64,000 bases of DNA from Sneathiella sp. P13V-1 (GCF_015143595.1 NZ_WYEU01000003.1:248001-312000); one strand, 5' to 3'; shown: positions 29,014 to 39,204, numbered from the stretch's first letter. Notes: a model not told the origin generated them from the letters alone. Made by a program: numbers and translations.

Positions 29014-31167
29014 ATGACAAAAGAGAACAAAAACGCAACATCTGAGGAATTCATTCCTCATCGTCCTGTTCGCCCCGAAAAGACAGAGGGCGGCATCCCT
29101 TTTGAAGTTGTCTCAGAATTTGAACCCGCAGGAGATCAACCAGAAGCCATCAAGCAATTGGTGGATGGGATGATTGAAGGGGAAAAAGACCAGGTTCTCT
29201 TAGGCGTCACGGGTTCTGGTAAAACCTTCACCATGGCCAAAGTGATTGAAAAGCTCCAACGCCCTGCACTTATTCTGGCTCACAACAAAACACTCGCGGC
29301 CCAGCTTTATGGAGAAATGAAGAGTTTCTTCCCCAATAACGCCGTGGAGTATTTTGTTTCCTACTACGATTACTATCAGCCAGAAGCCTATGTGCCACGC
29401 ACTGATACTTATATTGAAAAAGACGCGTCGATTAACGAGCAAATCGATCGACTGCGCCACTCTGCGACCCGCGCCCTGCTTGAACGGGATGACGTGATCA
29501 TCGTCGCCTCCGTTTCCTGTATCTATGGTATTGGATCCGTTGAGACCTATAGCGAGATGACCCTTACCTTCAAAAAAGGGGATCGCATTGACAGGCAGAC
29601 ACTCCTCAAACAGCTCGTCGAAATTCAGTATCGCCGAAATGACGCCAGCTTCACCCGCGGCACCTTCCGGGTGCGCGGCGACACTGTTGAAATTTTCCCG
29701 GCTCACTATGAAGACCGAGCGTGGCGCTTGTCTCTTTTCGGCGACGAGTTGGAAGACATAACCGAATTTGATCCCCTAACCGGAGAGAAGAGCGGAAAAC
29801 TCAATGAGATTCGTGTCTACGCCAACAGTCACTATGTCACACCGAAGCCCACCCTTCGCCAAGCACAGATTAAAATCAAGGAAGAGCTGAAAGATCGACT
29901 GGCTGAGTTTGAAACCCAGAATAAACTTCTTGAAGCACAGAGGCTGGAGCAGCGCACCACATTTGATCTGGAAATGATGGAAGCGACAGGAAGTTGCGCG
30001 GGTATTGAAAATTACTCCCGTTATTTGTCCGGTCGTAATCCTGGCGATCCACCGCCAACTTTGTTTGAATATCTGCCCGACAATGCGGTCATCATGGTGG
30101 ATGAAAGTCACGTAACGGTCAGTCAACTTGGCGCCATGTATAAAGGGGACGCAAGCCGGAAATCAACGCTGTCAGATTTCGGCTTCCGTCTGCCGTCATG
30201 TCGTGACAACCGCCCCCTCAAATTTGAAGAGTGGGACGCCATGCGCCCGCAAAGCATCTTTGTATCCGCAACCCCTGGGCAGTGGGAATTGGAACATACC
30301 GGTGGCGTTTTCGCAGAACAGGTTATTCGCCCAACTGGTCTTGTGGACCCTCCTTGCCTTATTCGTCCGGTTGAAAGTCAGGTTGATGACCTGATGGCAG
30401 AGTGCCGCGAATGTGCCGAAAAAGGGCAGCGGGTTCTGGTCACCACGCTTACCAAGAAAATGGCGGAAGACCTTACAGAATACTTCCATGAAAATGGGAT
30501 CAAGGTTCGATATCTGCATTCTGACATTGATACGTTGGAGCGGATCGAAATCATTCGCGACCTGCGTCTTGGCACCTTTGATGTGCTTGTTGGCATTAAC
30601 TTACTTCGGGAAGGTTTGGATATTCCGGAATGTGCCCTTGTTGCCATTCTGGATGCGGATAAAGAAGGATTTTTGAGATCTGAAACATCCCTAATCCAGA
30701 CCATTGGCCGCGCCGCCCGAAACGCGGAAGGCCGGGTTATTCTCTATGCGGATAAAATCACCGGCAGCATGGACCGCGCCCTTAAAGAAACGCAGCGCCG
30801 CCGCGACAAACAGGAAGCCTATAATAAAGAGCATGGGATCACCCCGGCATCTGTTCGCAAAAACATCGACGACATCATGGAAAGCGTTTACGAGCAGGAT
30901 CATGTTACTGTCGACACGGGCGTTGAAGGCGCGAAAACTATGGTTGGCAACAACCTCGCCTCTCATATCGAAGCGCTTGAAAAACAGATGAAGGAAGCTG
31001 CTGCAGATCTTGAATTTGAAGAAGCCGCCCGCCTTCGCGATGAAATTCAAAAACTACAAAACAAAGAGCTTGGCATTGGAAACGCCGGCAAAGGTCAACC
31101 CCTTGGTCGTTCGAAAGCCGGTCGCGCCGGAAGCGGTAAAGCCCTCAGCAGCCGAGGCACCCGATAA
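29014..31167 (+). CDS. uvrB: Excinuclease ABC subunit B
   Basis: Damage-verifying helicase-like subunit of nucleotide excision repair. At 717 residues it is somewhat longer than average because of a charged N-terminal extension and a Gly/Ser/Arg-rich tail. It shows Walker [11 protein letters not shown] near residue 66, the beta-hairpin region [18 protein letters not shown], and helicase motifs [18 protein letters not shown] and QTIGRAARN. The C-terminal UVR domain ([24 protein letters not shown]) binds UvrC. uvrC is 3.7 kb downstream. Confidence 0.98.
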   Translation: MTKENKNATSEEFIPHRPVRPEKTEGGIPFEVVSEFEPAGDQPEAIKQLVDGMIEGEKDQVLLGVTGSGKTFTMAKVIEKLQRPALILAHNKTLAAQLYGEMKSFFPNNAVEYFVSYYDYYQPEAYVPRTDTYIEKDASINEQIDRLRHSATRALLERDDVIIVASVSCIYGIGSVETYSEMTLTFKKGDRIDRQTLLKQLVEIQYRRNDASFTRGTFRVRGDTVEIFPAHYEDRAWRLSLFGDELEDITEFDPLTGEKSGKLNEIRVYANSHYVTPKPTLRQAQIKIKEELKDRLAEFETQNKLLEAQRLEQRTTFDLEMMEATGSCAGIENYSRYLSGRNPGDPPPTLFEYLPDNAVIMVDESHVTVSQLGAMYKGDASRKSTLSDFGFRLPSCRDNRPLKFEEWDAMRPQSIFVSATPGQWELEHTGGVFAEQVIRPTGLVDPPCLIRPVESQVDDLMAECRECAEKGQRVLVTTLTKKMAEDLTEYFHENGIKVRYLHSDIDTLERIEIIRDLRLGTFDVLVGINLLREGLDIPECALVAILDADKEGFLRSETSLIQTIGRAARNAEGRVILYADKITGSMDRALKETQRRRDKQEAYNKEHGITPASVRKNIDDIMESVYEQDHVTVDTGVEGAKTMVGNNLASHIEALEKQMKEAAADLEFEEAARLRDEIQKLQNKELGIGNAGKGQPLGRSKAGRAGSGKALSSRGTR

Positions 31168-31234
31168 AAAACACATTTTGTTTTCATAAATGTTTTCGCG
31201 CTATTGTGGTGCGAAACATTTGAACGGGGACATC

Positions 31235-32146
31235 ATGCGACAAAAATTTGGACTTTGGCTTCCGGTATTTCTGATCACGATTTTCTTTATGCTGTCGGCG
31301 CAAGTCGCCCTCGCGAAGGAACCTGATGCTTGCCCGGATTTGGCCTATGGCAAGGGCCGCCTTTTTGAGGTTCGCAAAGACAACCTCCCCGCCTCTTATA
31401 TATTTGGCACCATGCATACCAATGACCCGAGAGTTCTGCAGATGCCCGGTATTATTATGCAGGCTTTTCAGGTAAGCCGCGTCATTTCAGTAGAGGTTTC
31501 CATCCGCGACAAAAAAATGCGCGAAGCAATGTCTTTAATGTTTTTACCTCATGGCGACCAATTACAAAACATTATCGGAAAGCCAAAATTTGATCGCTTG
31601 GCTGTCATGGCCAGAGATTACGATATCCCGAAACAGAATTTGGACCGCATGAAGCCCTGGGCAGCGGCAACCATTTTTTCTCAGCCCCCTGAACGAGTTA
31701 GAGCCAATATCGTTCTTGATCAGGAAATAGAAAAAATGGGCTTCAACAGAGGCAAGAAAATTGTCCCGCTGGAGACGATGTTGGAGCAAATGGGCCTTTT
31801 CAATAGCCTAAGCCCTGAACAGCAAATTGAGTTTCTGGATAGCGCCATCAATAACTATTCCGGCCTGCAAGGGGAAATCAGTCGCATTACCGATATGTAT
31901 CTGAAAGGTGATACCGGGCCTCTTCTTTGTCACATTCGCACGACCATGACTGAATATAGTGCTGACCTCAGATCTTTCACCCTCGACCTTCTGATAACGG
32001 CGCGTAATCATGTGATGAAAGACCGTATGCAACCCCTGTTTAAAGAGGGGGCTTTTATCGCAATTGGCGCAGCACACCTGCCGGGGCAAGAGGGCGTATT
32101 GAACCTGCTTCACCAAGAAGGCTATCGTGTTAAGAGGCTTTTTTGA
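31235..32146 (+). CDS. TraB/GumN family protein, exported
   Basis: A 303-residue protein with a cleavable signal (MRQKFGLWLPVFLITIFFMLSAQVALA), then the TraB/GumN signature GTMHTNDPRV near residue 50 and the C-terminal pair GAAHLPGQEGVLNLLHQEGYRVKRL. Family members are Tiki/TraB-like putative metalloproteases with conserved His and Glu; activity here is not shown. ATG 31235 has GGGGA 5 bases upstream and yields the signal peptide; an earlier ATG at 31190 does not. It is 68 bases after uvrB. Confidence 0.85.
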   Translation: MRQKFGLWLPVFLITIFFMLSAQVALAKEPDACPDLAYGKGRLFEVRKDNLPASYIFGTMHTNDPRVLQMPGIIMQAFQVSRVISVEVSIRDKKMREAMSLMFLPHGDQLQNIIGKPKFDRLAVMARDYDIPKQNLDRMKPWAAATIFSQPPERVRANIVLDQEIEKMGFNRGKKIVPLETMLEQMGLFNSLSPEQQIEFLDSAINNYSGLQGEISRITDMYLKGDTGPLLCHIRTTMTEYSADLRSFTLDLLITARNHVMKDRMQPLFKEGAFIAIGAAHLPGQEGVLNLLHQEGYRVKRLF

Positions 32147-32297
32147 CCCATATGCCTCAAAAAACGGGCAAAATATGTGAAAAAAAATGGATTAGCCCTT
32201 TTACAACATTTACCCCATGTCTATATACACACAGATCTGTATTCGAGCTTGAGGACACAATTGTCAGTATGATGAACGGACAAGGTATATATACGGC

Positions 32298-33278
32298 ATG
32301 ATGTATCTACAAGTTGCCGCCGGCTTGGTCATCTTGCTGGTCTGTGGCGAATTACTGGTCAGGGGATCCGTGGCCCTTGCTGAACGATTTAATATTTCCA
32401 AACTTGTCATTGGCTTTACTATTGTTGCCTTTGGCACATCTGCACCCGAACTTGTCGTGTGTATTCAGGCTGCGCTTGATGGCGCCTCTGGAATTTCAAT
32501 TGGTAACGTGGTTGGCAGCAACATCGCCAATATCCTTCTGGTTCTCGGCGCTCCTGCCCTCATTTATCCCCTTACATATGACGAGCGTTCCGCGTTTCGT
32601 GACAGCCTGATTGTTGCGGGAGGTGCAGCTCTGTTCACAGCCTTCGCCTGGCTTGGGGTCATCGCGTTTTGGCAGGGATTTATTCTGACTGCAACATTGG
32701 CACTTGTCATTTATGCCGCCTATCGCCGGGCAAGAACAGAAGGTGATGACGCGGCCGATGAAGCCCTTGAAGAGTATGAAGAGAACATGCCGAAAACAGT
32801 ATGGGTAAGTACTCTCTTTATTATTATAGGCCTGCTGGGCCTTACGGCTGGTGCCCGCCTTCTGGTCCATGGCGCTGTCGATATCGCGACGGAAGCGGGT
32901 GTCCCGGAAGAAATTATCGGCCTTACACTTGTGGCACTGGGCACGTCGCTTCCAGAACTTGCAACTTCCCTTATTGCAGCGTTTCGCCATCATGGGGATG
33001 TGGCGATTGGTAACGTCCTTGGATCAAACCTGTTCAACATCACCGGCATCATTGGCATTACCGCGATGATCCAGCCCATGGAAGCACCAGCCCAAATACT
33101 CAACTTTGATCTGATGATCATGCTGGCGGCCTCTGTTTTGCTGATTTTTCTTTTCTATGTCAAACAACCTATTGGACGTGTGATGGGCGCGCTGTTCCTG
33201 GCAGCCTATGTTGGGTATATTGCCTCTCAGTTCTTGGGGATGTCAGGTGTTCACTCAATGGCGATGCTGGCCAGTTGA
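32298..33278 (+). CDS. Calcium/sodium antiporter (CaCA family)
   Basis: Inner-membrane cation exchanger of 326 residues with about ten hydrophobic segments in two inverted halves. Each half holds an alpha repeat: GFTIVAFGTSAPELVVC (near residue 40) and GLTLVALGTSLPELATS (near residue 210), each followed by GNVVGSNIAN or GNVLGSNLFN. The acidic residues in the two PEL motifs bind the ions. A cytoplasmic acidic loop (EGDDAADEALEEYEEN) separates the halves. It belongs to the YrbG-like group. Start ATG 32298 or 32301. Confidence 0.93.
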   Translation: MMYLQVAAGLVILLVCGELLVRGSVALAERFNISKLVIGFTIVAFGTSAPELVVCIQAALDGASGISIGNVVGSNIANILLVLGAPALIYPLTYDERSAFRDSLIVAGGAALFTAFAWLGVIAFWQGFILTATLALVIYAAYRRARTEGDDAADEALEEYEENMPKTVWVSTLFIIIGLLGLTAGARLLVHGAVDIATEAGVPEEIIGLTLVALGTSLPELATSLIAAFRHHGDVAIGNVLGSNLFNITGIIGITAMIQPMEAPAQILNFDLMIMLAASVLLIFLFYVKQPIGRVMGALFLAAYVGYIASQFLGMSGVHSMAMLAS

Positions 33279-33308
33279 TCCCGTAATTTCTTTCCGGAGA
33301 TTTTTGAA

Positions 33309-34070
33309 ATGTCTGGTGATACTAAAAACGCACTCATTACAGGAGCGGGAAAACGTATAGGCCGTGCTATTGCCCTGCGGCTCGCCAAAGACGGTTGGAA
33401 TATTGCCATCCATTACCGCAACTCGCAAAACGAGGCTGATGCTCTTCGCAGCGAAGTTGAAGCCTTAGGATCAAAGGCCGTTGCTATTCAGGCCGATCTG
33501 GAAGATGCCTCTCAAACCCGACGGTTATTTGAGCAAGCCGTAACGCAGTTCAAAACCGTTCACTGCCTCATAAATAATGCGTCTCTTTTCGAACCTGACG
33601 CGATCAGCAACGTTACCGATGATAGCTTCCATCAGCATATTAATGCCAACCTTTACGCGCCCTTGATATTGACACGTGAAATGGCAAAGCAGCGGAATAA
33701 ACAACCCGAGCTAAAAGGAAATATCGTCAATATAGTCGATCAGCGGGTCCTTAACCTGAGGCCCGATTTTGTTTCCTATACTCTAAGTAAATCTGCGCTT
33801 TGGACACTCACACAAACATCAGCCATGGATCTTGCGCCGCATATCCGTGTAAATGCCATTGGGCCGGGACCAACCCTCCCCAACAGTCGGCAAAGTCAGG
33901 AATTATTTGAAAAACAGCTGCAAGGGATTCCCCTTCAAAAAGGACCGTGCCCGGATGAAATTGCCGAAGGTGTCCTTTTTCTGATAAACAGCAATTCTAT
34001 TACCGGTGAATTTATTGCGATGGATGGCGGACAACATCTTCCCACATCCACCGCAGTTGAGGAATTTTAA
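33309..34070 (+). CDS. Short-chain dehydrogenase, FolM/pteridine-reductase-like
   Basis: A 253-residue SDR. The cofactor motif is TGAGKRIGRAIA, i.e. TGxxxRxG rather than the usual TGxxxGxG, a hallmark of pteridine reductases (PTR1) and FolM dihydromonapterin reductase. Other landmarks are INNAS and the Y-x3-K in SYTLSKSALW. It is followed immediately by folB (stop and start one base apart), which supports a role in pterin reduction. The usual active-site Ser is replaced (VDQRVL), as is common in PTR1-like SDRs. Confidence 0.82.
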   Translation: MSGDTKNALITGAGKRIGRAIALRLAKDGWNIAIHYRNSQNEADALRSEVEALGSKAVAIQADLEDASQTRRLFEQAVTQFKTVHCLINNASLFEPDAISNVTDDSFHQHINANLYAPLILTREMAKQRNKQPELKGNIVNIVDQRVLNLRPDFVSYTLSKSALWTLTQTSAMDLAPHIRVNAIGPGPTLPNSRQSQELFEKQLQGIPLQKGPCPDEIAEGVLFLINSNSITGEFIAMDGGQHLPTSTAVEEF

Positions 34071-34071
34071 G

Positions 34072-34485
34072 ATGACGACATCAGATATGACAAATGTAAC
34101 CCCGCTTCCAGGAGCAGAAGAAGCTGTTGCTACGCATCTGATATTCATTACCGATCTCGTTATCGACATGTCCATCGGGGTCTATGATCATGAAAAGACC
34201 ATTACCCAACCTGTCCGCTTTAATATTGAAGTGACGGCGAGAGACAATATTGGGCCGCTTGATGATAATTACGAAAATGTTCTTTGCTACGAAGCCATTG
34301 CAAATGCAATCAAATCACTCGCAATACAAGAACATATCAATCTTGTTGAAACCCTTGCGGAGAAAGTTGCCGATATTTGCCTGAAAGCTGATCAAGCAGT
34401 TCAGGCAATTGTGAAAGTTGAAAAACTTGCCGCCATCAAGGAAGCCGCCAGTGTTGGTGTACAAATAACGAGAACAAAAGGATAA
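34072..34485 (+). CDS. folB: Dihydroneopterin aldolase
   Basis: Folate-pathway enzyme that cleaves 7,8-dihydroneopterin to 6-hydroxymethyl-dihydropterin and glycolaldehyde. The product is 137 residues. The FolB fold is seen as ITDLVIDMSIGVYDHEKTITQPVRFNIEV, then CYEAIANAI and the catalytic-site NLVETLAEKVADICL. The N-terminal about 20 residues extend beyond the family core. ATG 34072 has GAGG 8 bases upstream. It forms a two-gene unit with the FolM-like reductase. Confidence 0.92.
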   Translation: MTTSDMTNVTPLPGAEEAVATHLIFITDLVIDMSIGVYDHEKTITQPVRFNIEVTARDNIGPLDDNYENVLCYEAIANAIKSLAIQEHINLVETLAEKVADICLKADQAVQAIVKVEKLAAIKEAASVGVQITRTKG

Positions 34486-34895
34486 CGTCTGGAGTTTTCT
34501 CTTATTTATTAACTTTTTGCGACTCAGGCGCCTAGTTGTACACAGAACCCTAAAGCAACAAAAAAAAGTGCCTTATTTATAAAAAAAAGTCGCATTTTTT
34601 GTAAGAGCCCCTGTTGACATTTAGTTTTATCAATAAAATCAACATGTTGCTAAATTGCACATTTTTTGGGCAGTTAGTAGAAAGTCTAGGTTTTGCCCCA
34701 CATCGGGCCATTACTCAACTACTTACACACAAAGTTATCCACAGGTTCGGTGGATATTGTCAAATTTCTGTAAAACTTCAAAATGGAGCTTGAACAGGAT
34801 CTCTAATGTTGCTTACTTCTAAAGAGGTTAGGCTTGATTGTTGAAAATAATTCTTCATGATCACCTGCAAGTAACCCCTGTGAATCGATAGTCTC
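34486..34895. other. AT-rich intergenic region with a perfect DnaA box upstream of uvrC
   Basis: No gene is seen in these 410 bases. Contents: an 8-bp palindrome AGGCGCCT (34526-34533), two A-tracts of eight (near 34558-34589), and a TTGACA (34614-34619). TGTTGA (34612-34617) and TCAACA (34639-34644) form an inverted repeat. A perfect DnaA box TTATCCACA lies at 34735-34743, with two one-mismatch relatives at 34536-34544 and 34723-34731. It may hold the uvrC promoter; a replication role is unproven. Confidence 0.5.
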
Positions 34896-36794
34896 ATGAC
34901 AGAATCAACACAAGAAAAACAAGAATCACCGTTCCAACGCGGGGCTGGTGTCATTACAAAATTTCTGAAGACACTTCCGCCTGCCCCGGGAGTATATCGG
35001 ATGATCGATGAGAACGAGCAGATTCTCTATGTGGGTAAAGCCAAGAACCTCCGCAACAGGGTCAGCAGTTACACAAAGCCAACTGGCCAGTCGACGCGCA
35101 TCATGCGGATGGTGTCCCTCACCCACGCCATGGAGTTTGTCAGAACCCACACAGAAGTAGAGGCTCTTCTTCTTGAAGCCAACCTCATCAAGAAACTGAA
35201 ACCGCGATACAATATCATCCTAAGGGACGATAAATCATTTCCTTACATCTTGATCACCAGTGACCATAAATGGCCTCAGATAACGAAACATCGTGGGAAA
35301 CGGAACAAAAAGGGTGAATATTTTGGTCCATTTGCTTCTGCGGGGGCCGTCAATGAAACACTCGCCACCTTCCAGCGCCTCTTCCCCTTGCGCTCCTGCA
35401 GTGATTCTGATTTCGAAACACGCACCCGCCCTTGCCTTCAATATCAGATCAAACGGTGCTCTGCCCCTTGTGTGGATCGGATTACAGAAGATGATTATCA
35501 GGCGGTTGTGCAGGAAGCTCGTGATTTTCTGTCTGGAAAAAGCCATGTCATTCAACAGGCACTTGCGGACAAAATGCACAAAGCCAGTGATGAACTGGAT
35601 TTTGAACAGGCTGCCATTTATCGCGATCGCCTTAAAGCTATGGCACATATCCAATCCAAACAGACCATTAACCTGACAGATACGGTTGAAGTGGATGTGA
35701 TCGCCGCTCACCAGGAAGGTGGTCAGACATGTGTGCAGGTCTTTTTTATCCGCTCTGGCCAGAATTTGGGGAACAGGGCCCACTATCCGTCGCATAACAA
35801 GGACATGTCTCCGGATGAGGTGCTTTCCGCCTTCATTGGTCAGTTCTATGACAGCCGTCCCGCGCCAAAGCAGATTTGGGTCAGCCATATTCCTGAAGAA
35901 AGCGACTTGCTGTCAGAAGCCCTTTCGATTTCAGCCGGTCACAAAGTTCAGCTGATGAAGCCTCAGCGTGGTGACAAGAAAGAAATGCTGGATCACGCCA
36001 TCATGAATGCCAAAGGCGCCCTGCAACGGAAGATGGCAGAAAACGCCTCACAGCTCAGACAGCTTAAAGCTGTTGGAGAGCTGTTTGAAATGGAGAAAAT
36101 GCCGGAGCGCATTGAGGTCTACGATAATAGTCATATCTCAGGTACCCATCAGGTCGGCGCAATGATTGTTGCCACCAAAGAAGGGTTCGAGAAAAAAGGA
36201 TATCGAAAATTCAACATCAAGGACAAAGACCTGGCCCCAGGGGATGACTATGGGATGATGCGTGAAGTTCTCACTCGACGTTTCAGCCGCCTTAAAAAAG
36301 AAGATCCCAATAAAATCGGTGAAGGATCCGGCTCGCGCGAACTATGGCCCGACCTTGTTCTCATTGACGGCGGTGCAGGGCAACTCTCCGCCGCGGTAGA
36401 AACCTTTCAGAAACTAGAGATTGATGATGTTACTCTGGTTGGGATTGCGAAAGGCCCTGACCGTAATGCGGGACGGGAGCGGTTCTTCCTGCCGGGCAAA
36501 CCTGCCTTTTCCATGCCGGAGAAAGACCCAACGCTTTATTTCCTGCAGCGTCTTCGGGATGAAGTTCACCATTTCGCCATCACATCTCACAGAGCCCGAA
36601 GATCTCAAGCTATCGGCAAGTCGCCATTGGACGATATTGAGGGTATTGGCGGAAAAAGAAAGAAGGCCCTGCTCAACAGATTTGGCTCCGCCAAAGGGGT
36701 CGCCGGGGCGGCTCTTGCTGATCTGGAACAGGTGGAGGGGATCTCTGAACGTCTGGCCCGTGTGATCTTTGACCATTTTCATGAGGAAAGATGA
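34896..36794 (+). CDS. uvrC: Excinuclease ABC subunit C
   Basis: Dual-incision nuclease of nucleotide excision repair, 632 residues. It has an N-terminal GIY-YIG nuclease (PGVYRMIDENEQILYVGKAKNLRNR, residues 29-53) and a cysteine cluster (CLQYQIKRCSAPC). The UVR domain is DELDFEQAAIYRDRLKAM near residue 230, followed by the RNase-H-like nuclease (EVYDNSHISGTHQVGAMIV...LVLIDGGAGQLSAA). Tandem helix-hairpin-helix motifs end it (DIEGIGGKRKKALLNRFGS, LEQVEGISERLARVIFDHF). It starts the uvrC-pgsA-mobB-moeA-moaD-moaE run, an order common in alphaproteobacteria. Confidence 0.98.
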   Translation: MTESTQEKQESPFQRGAGVITKFLKTLPPAPGVYRMIDENEQILYVGKAKNLRNRVSSYTKPTGQSTRIMRMVSLTHAMEFVRTHTEVEALLLEANLIKKLKPRYNIILRDDKSFPYILITSDHKWPQITKHRGKRNKKGEYFGPFASAGAVNETLATFQRLFPLRSCSDSDFETRTRPCLQYQIKRCSAPCVDRITEDDYQAVVQEARDFLSGKSHVIQQALADKMHKASDELDFEQAAIYRDRLKAMAHIQSKQTINLTDTVEVDVIAAHQEGGQTCVQVFFIRSGQNLGNRAHYPSHNKDMSPDEVLSAFIGQFYDSRPAPKQIWVSHIPEESDLLSEALSISAGHKVQLMKPQRGDKKEMLDHAIMNAKGALQRKMAENASQLRQLKAVGELFEMEKMPERIEVYDNSHISGTHQVGAMIVATKEGFEKKGYRKFNIKDKDLAPGDDYGMMREVLTRRFSRLKKEDPNKIGEGSGSRELWPDLVLIDGGAGQLSAAVETFQKLEIDDVTLVGIAKGPDRNAGRERFFLPGKPAFSMPEKDPTLYFLQRLRDEVHHFAITSHRARRSQAIGKSPLDDIEGIGGKRKKALLNRFGSAKGVAGAALADLEQVEGISERLARVIFDHFHEER

Positions 36795-36870
36795 TATGAG
36801 CGCTTCCTCTTGTCGGGGTGTCTGAATATACTCACCGCAATAAATGCGTCTGAGCCACAGGATACCCGGC

Positions 36871-37434
36871 ATGTTATTTCGTTTGCCAAATTTGCTTACC
36901 CTTTCGCGGATTGCTGTTATTCCGCTTTTACTTGCCTCTTTCTACTTGCCGGGGGACGCATCAAGCTGGGTGCCGCTTGGCCTGTTTATCGCCGCGGGTA
37001 TAACCGACTTCTTTGATGGATATCTTGCCAGACGCAACAAACAAACATCTAACCTCGGTCGTTTTCTAGACCCGGTCGCAGACAAGCTTCTCGTTTCAGC
37101 TGCTATTTTGTTTTTGGTGGGCGTTGATCGTATTCAAGGTTGGTCCCTTATCCCTGCTGTTATCATCCTTTGCAGGGAGATCATGGTATCGGGCTTAAGA
37201 GAATATCTCGCTGAACTCCGTGTTGGAATGCCGGTGAGCCGCCTTGCCAAATGGAAAACGGCGGCGCAGATTTTTTCACTGTGCTTTTTGCTGGGAGGCC
37301 CGGCGGTTCAGGAGAGCTTCGATGCCATGCTAGTTGGTCATGTTTTGCTCTGGCTTGCAGGCATTCTGACCATGTGGACGGGGTACGACTATTTGCGATT
37401 GGGTCTGCAACATATGATGAAAGAGGACGGCTAG
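36871..37434 (+). CDS. pgsA: CDP-diacylglycerol--glycerol-3-phosphate 3-phosphatidyltransferase
   Basis: Membrane enzyme making phosphatidylglycerophosphate, the precursor of phosphatidylglycerol and cardiolipin. The product is 187 residues with about four to five membrane segments. The CDP-alcohol phosphotransferase signature DG-x2-AR-x8-G-x3-D-x3-D is complete in FFDGYLARRNKQTSNLGRFLD. ATG 36871 (MLFRLPNLLTLSR) fits the family with AGGATA upstream; ATG 36844 would add nine residues. Confidence 0.93.
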   Translation: MLFRLPNLLTLSRIAVIPLLLASFYLPGDASSWVPLGLFIAAGITDFFDGYLARRNKQTSNLGRFLDPVADKLLVSAAILFLVGVDRIQGWSLIPAVIILCREIMVSGLREYLAELRVGMPVSRLAKWKTAAQIFSLCFLLGGPAVQESFDAMLVGHVLLWLAGILTMWTGYDYLRLGLQHMMKEDG

Positions 37435-37438
37435 AATT

Positions 37439-37948
37439 ATGAAGATCGTTGGTATTTCCGGGTGGAGTGGAAATGGCAAAACAACTTTACTTGTTCAGGT
37501 AATACCGGCGCTCATCGCGCGCGGATATACGGTCTCATCAGTTAAGCACGCCCATCACAATTTCGATGTGGACACTCCTGGGAAAGACAGTTATCGGCAC
37601 CGAGAAGCTGGTGCCAAAGAGGTTATGGTTGCCTCAGCTGCCCGCTGGGCGCTTATGCACGAAAACAGAGAAGAAGATGAGCCAGGTATATATGATCTCA
37701 TCAAGCATATGACACCTGTTGATATTCTGCTCGTTGAAGGTTTCAAACGTGAAGATTTCCCCAAAATTGAAGTTTGGCGAGATGAAGGGAGAGGTGAGCC
37801 GCTACACCGGAATGACAAAACAGTGGTAGCAGTTGCCACTAACGATAAAAACCTTCAAACAAGTCTTCCTGTTCTGGATTTAGAAGATGCGGAATCAATT
37901 GCCGACTTTATTGTGGAGATTTTCCTGAAAGAGGATGTCACCAGATGA
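37439..37948 (+). CDS. mobB: Molybdopterin-guanine dinucleotide biosynthesis protein MobB
   Basis: GTP-binding helper of molybdenum cofactor guanylation, 169 residues. P-loop GWSGNGKTTL (residues 7-16), then VSSVKHAHHNFDVDTPGKDSYRHREAGA and the LLVEGFKREDFPKIEVWR motif typical of MobB. The stop overlaps the moeA start by 4 bases. MobA is not in the window. Confidence 0.93.
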   Translation: MKIVGISGWSGNGKTTLLVQVIPALIARGYTVSSVKHAHHNFDVDTPGKDSYRHREAGAKEVMVASAARWALMHENREEDEPGIYDLIKHMTPVDILLVEGFKREDFPKIEVWRDEGRGEPLHRNDKTVVAVATNDKNLQTSLPVLDLEDAESIADFIVEIFLKEDVTR

Positions 37949-39204
37949 CGCGTTTCCCGAATGATTGTTTTTCCGCCCCAGATGAGATGATTACGGTCGA
38001 AGAAGCCCGGTCACTTATCCAAATCTCGATAAAAACAATCGTTGATGAAGAGACTATTTTGCTCCCCAACGCGTGTGGTCGGATTCTATCTTCTGATATC
38101 CAATCGCCCGTCACGTTACCCCCAAAAGATAATTCAGCGGTAGATGGGTATGCTTTCAATTTCTCTGATTATGAAAACGCCCCCGCTGCATCACTGAAAG
38201 TAATGGGCCGCAGTGCCGCGGGCGTCCCCTTCGATGGCGATTATGAAAAAGAAAGTTGCGTCAAAATCTTCACCGGCGCCCTGTTACCTGAGGGTTATGA
38301 CAGTGTCGCCATGATCGAAGATGTGATCGAAACAGCACAAGGAGTTGTTTTGCCAAGCGGTTTGGCGCTGGGTTGCAACAGGCGACGTGCTGGTGAGGAT
38401 GTTAAAACCGGGGACATGGTTCTGAAAGCTGGAACCCGTATCCGCCCTCAGGAAATTGCAAGGTTGGCGTCCCTTGGTTTCAATGAAATCCCGGTTTTTG
38501 CCAAGTTAAAAGTCGGCCTGTTCTCTAACGGGGATGAATTGAATGATCCTGGAGAAGATCTTCCCTTCGGTGGAATCTATGACAGCAACAGATATCTTCT
38601 GAAGGCTCTGTTTGAAAAATTTGGATGCGAAATCGTCGACTATGGAATCGTAAAGGATCAACTTCCTCTCATTCGTGGCGCCCTTCGAAAAGCGTCTGAA
38701 GAATGCGACATGGTCATTTCTTCCGCAGGTGTTTCCATGGGAGATGAAGACCATGTTAAACAGGCTGTTGAAGAATTGGGCACGCTTGATTTTTGGCGTG
38801 TGGCAATCAAGCCCGGTCGGCCTATAGCTCTTGGCACAATCAATAATACAGTTTTCTTGGGTCTGCCCGGCAACCCCGTTGCTGCCATGGTTTGCGCCAT
38901 GCAGTTTGGAACAGCTATCGCAGCCCATCTATCGGGACATAAGAGTTTTAATGGTCTTACACCGCTTCTCGTACCTGCAGCTTTTTCAATGAAGAAAAAA
39001 CCCGGTCGCCGTGAATGGCTCCGCGGTAAATATACCTTGGATAAACAAACAGGTCCAAGGGTGGAGAAATATTATTCTACAGGATCAGGGCTCATTTCAT
39101 CGCTTTCTTGGTCTAATGGTCTTATTGAAATCTGCGAAGATGTTACCGAAATTAAAGAAGGTGATTTGATACGCTTTCTACCTTACGGAGGTCTGTTTGA
39201 ATGA
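37945..39204 (+). CDS. moeA: Molybdopterin molybdenumtransferase MoeA
   Basis: Inserts molybdate into adenylated molybdopterin. The product is 419 residues. It shows LPPKDNSAVDGYAF (residues 53-66), the IFTGALLPEGYDSVAMIED motif, the MogA-like domain with VGLFSNGDELNDPGE and ISSAGVSMGDEDHV, and FLGLPGNPVAAMV near the C-terminal domain. Its stop overlaps moaD by 4 bases. It probably serves, among others, the molybdoenzyme MsrP encoded at 22.9 kb. Confidence 0.95.
   Translation: MTRFPNDCFSAPDEMITVEEARSLIQISIKTIVDEETILLPNACGRILSSDIQSPVTLPPKDNSAVDGYAFNFSDYENAPAASLKVMGRSAAGVPFDGDYEKESCVKIFTGALLPEGYDSVAMIEDVIETAQGVVLPSGLALGCNRRRAGEDVKTGDMVLKAGTRIRPQEIARLASLGFNEIPVFAKLKVGLFSNGDELNDPGEDLPFGGIYDSNRYLLKALFEKFGCEIVDYGIVKDQLPLIRGALRKASEECDMVISSAGVSMGDEDHVKQAVEELGTLDFWRVAIKPGRPIALGTINNTVFLGLPGNPVAAMVCAMQFGTAIAAHLSGHKSFNGLTPLLVPAAFSMKKKPGRREWLRGKYTLDKQTGPRVEKYYSTGSGLISSLSWSNGLIEICEDVTEIKEGDLIRFLPYGGLFE

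Noticed and set aside
34486-34895. Chromosomal replication origin
   Set aside because: Only one perfect DnaA box and two near-matches; no dnaA, hemE, parAB or gidA nearby. A box cluster this sparse does not define an origin.
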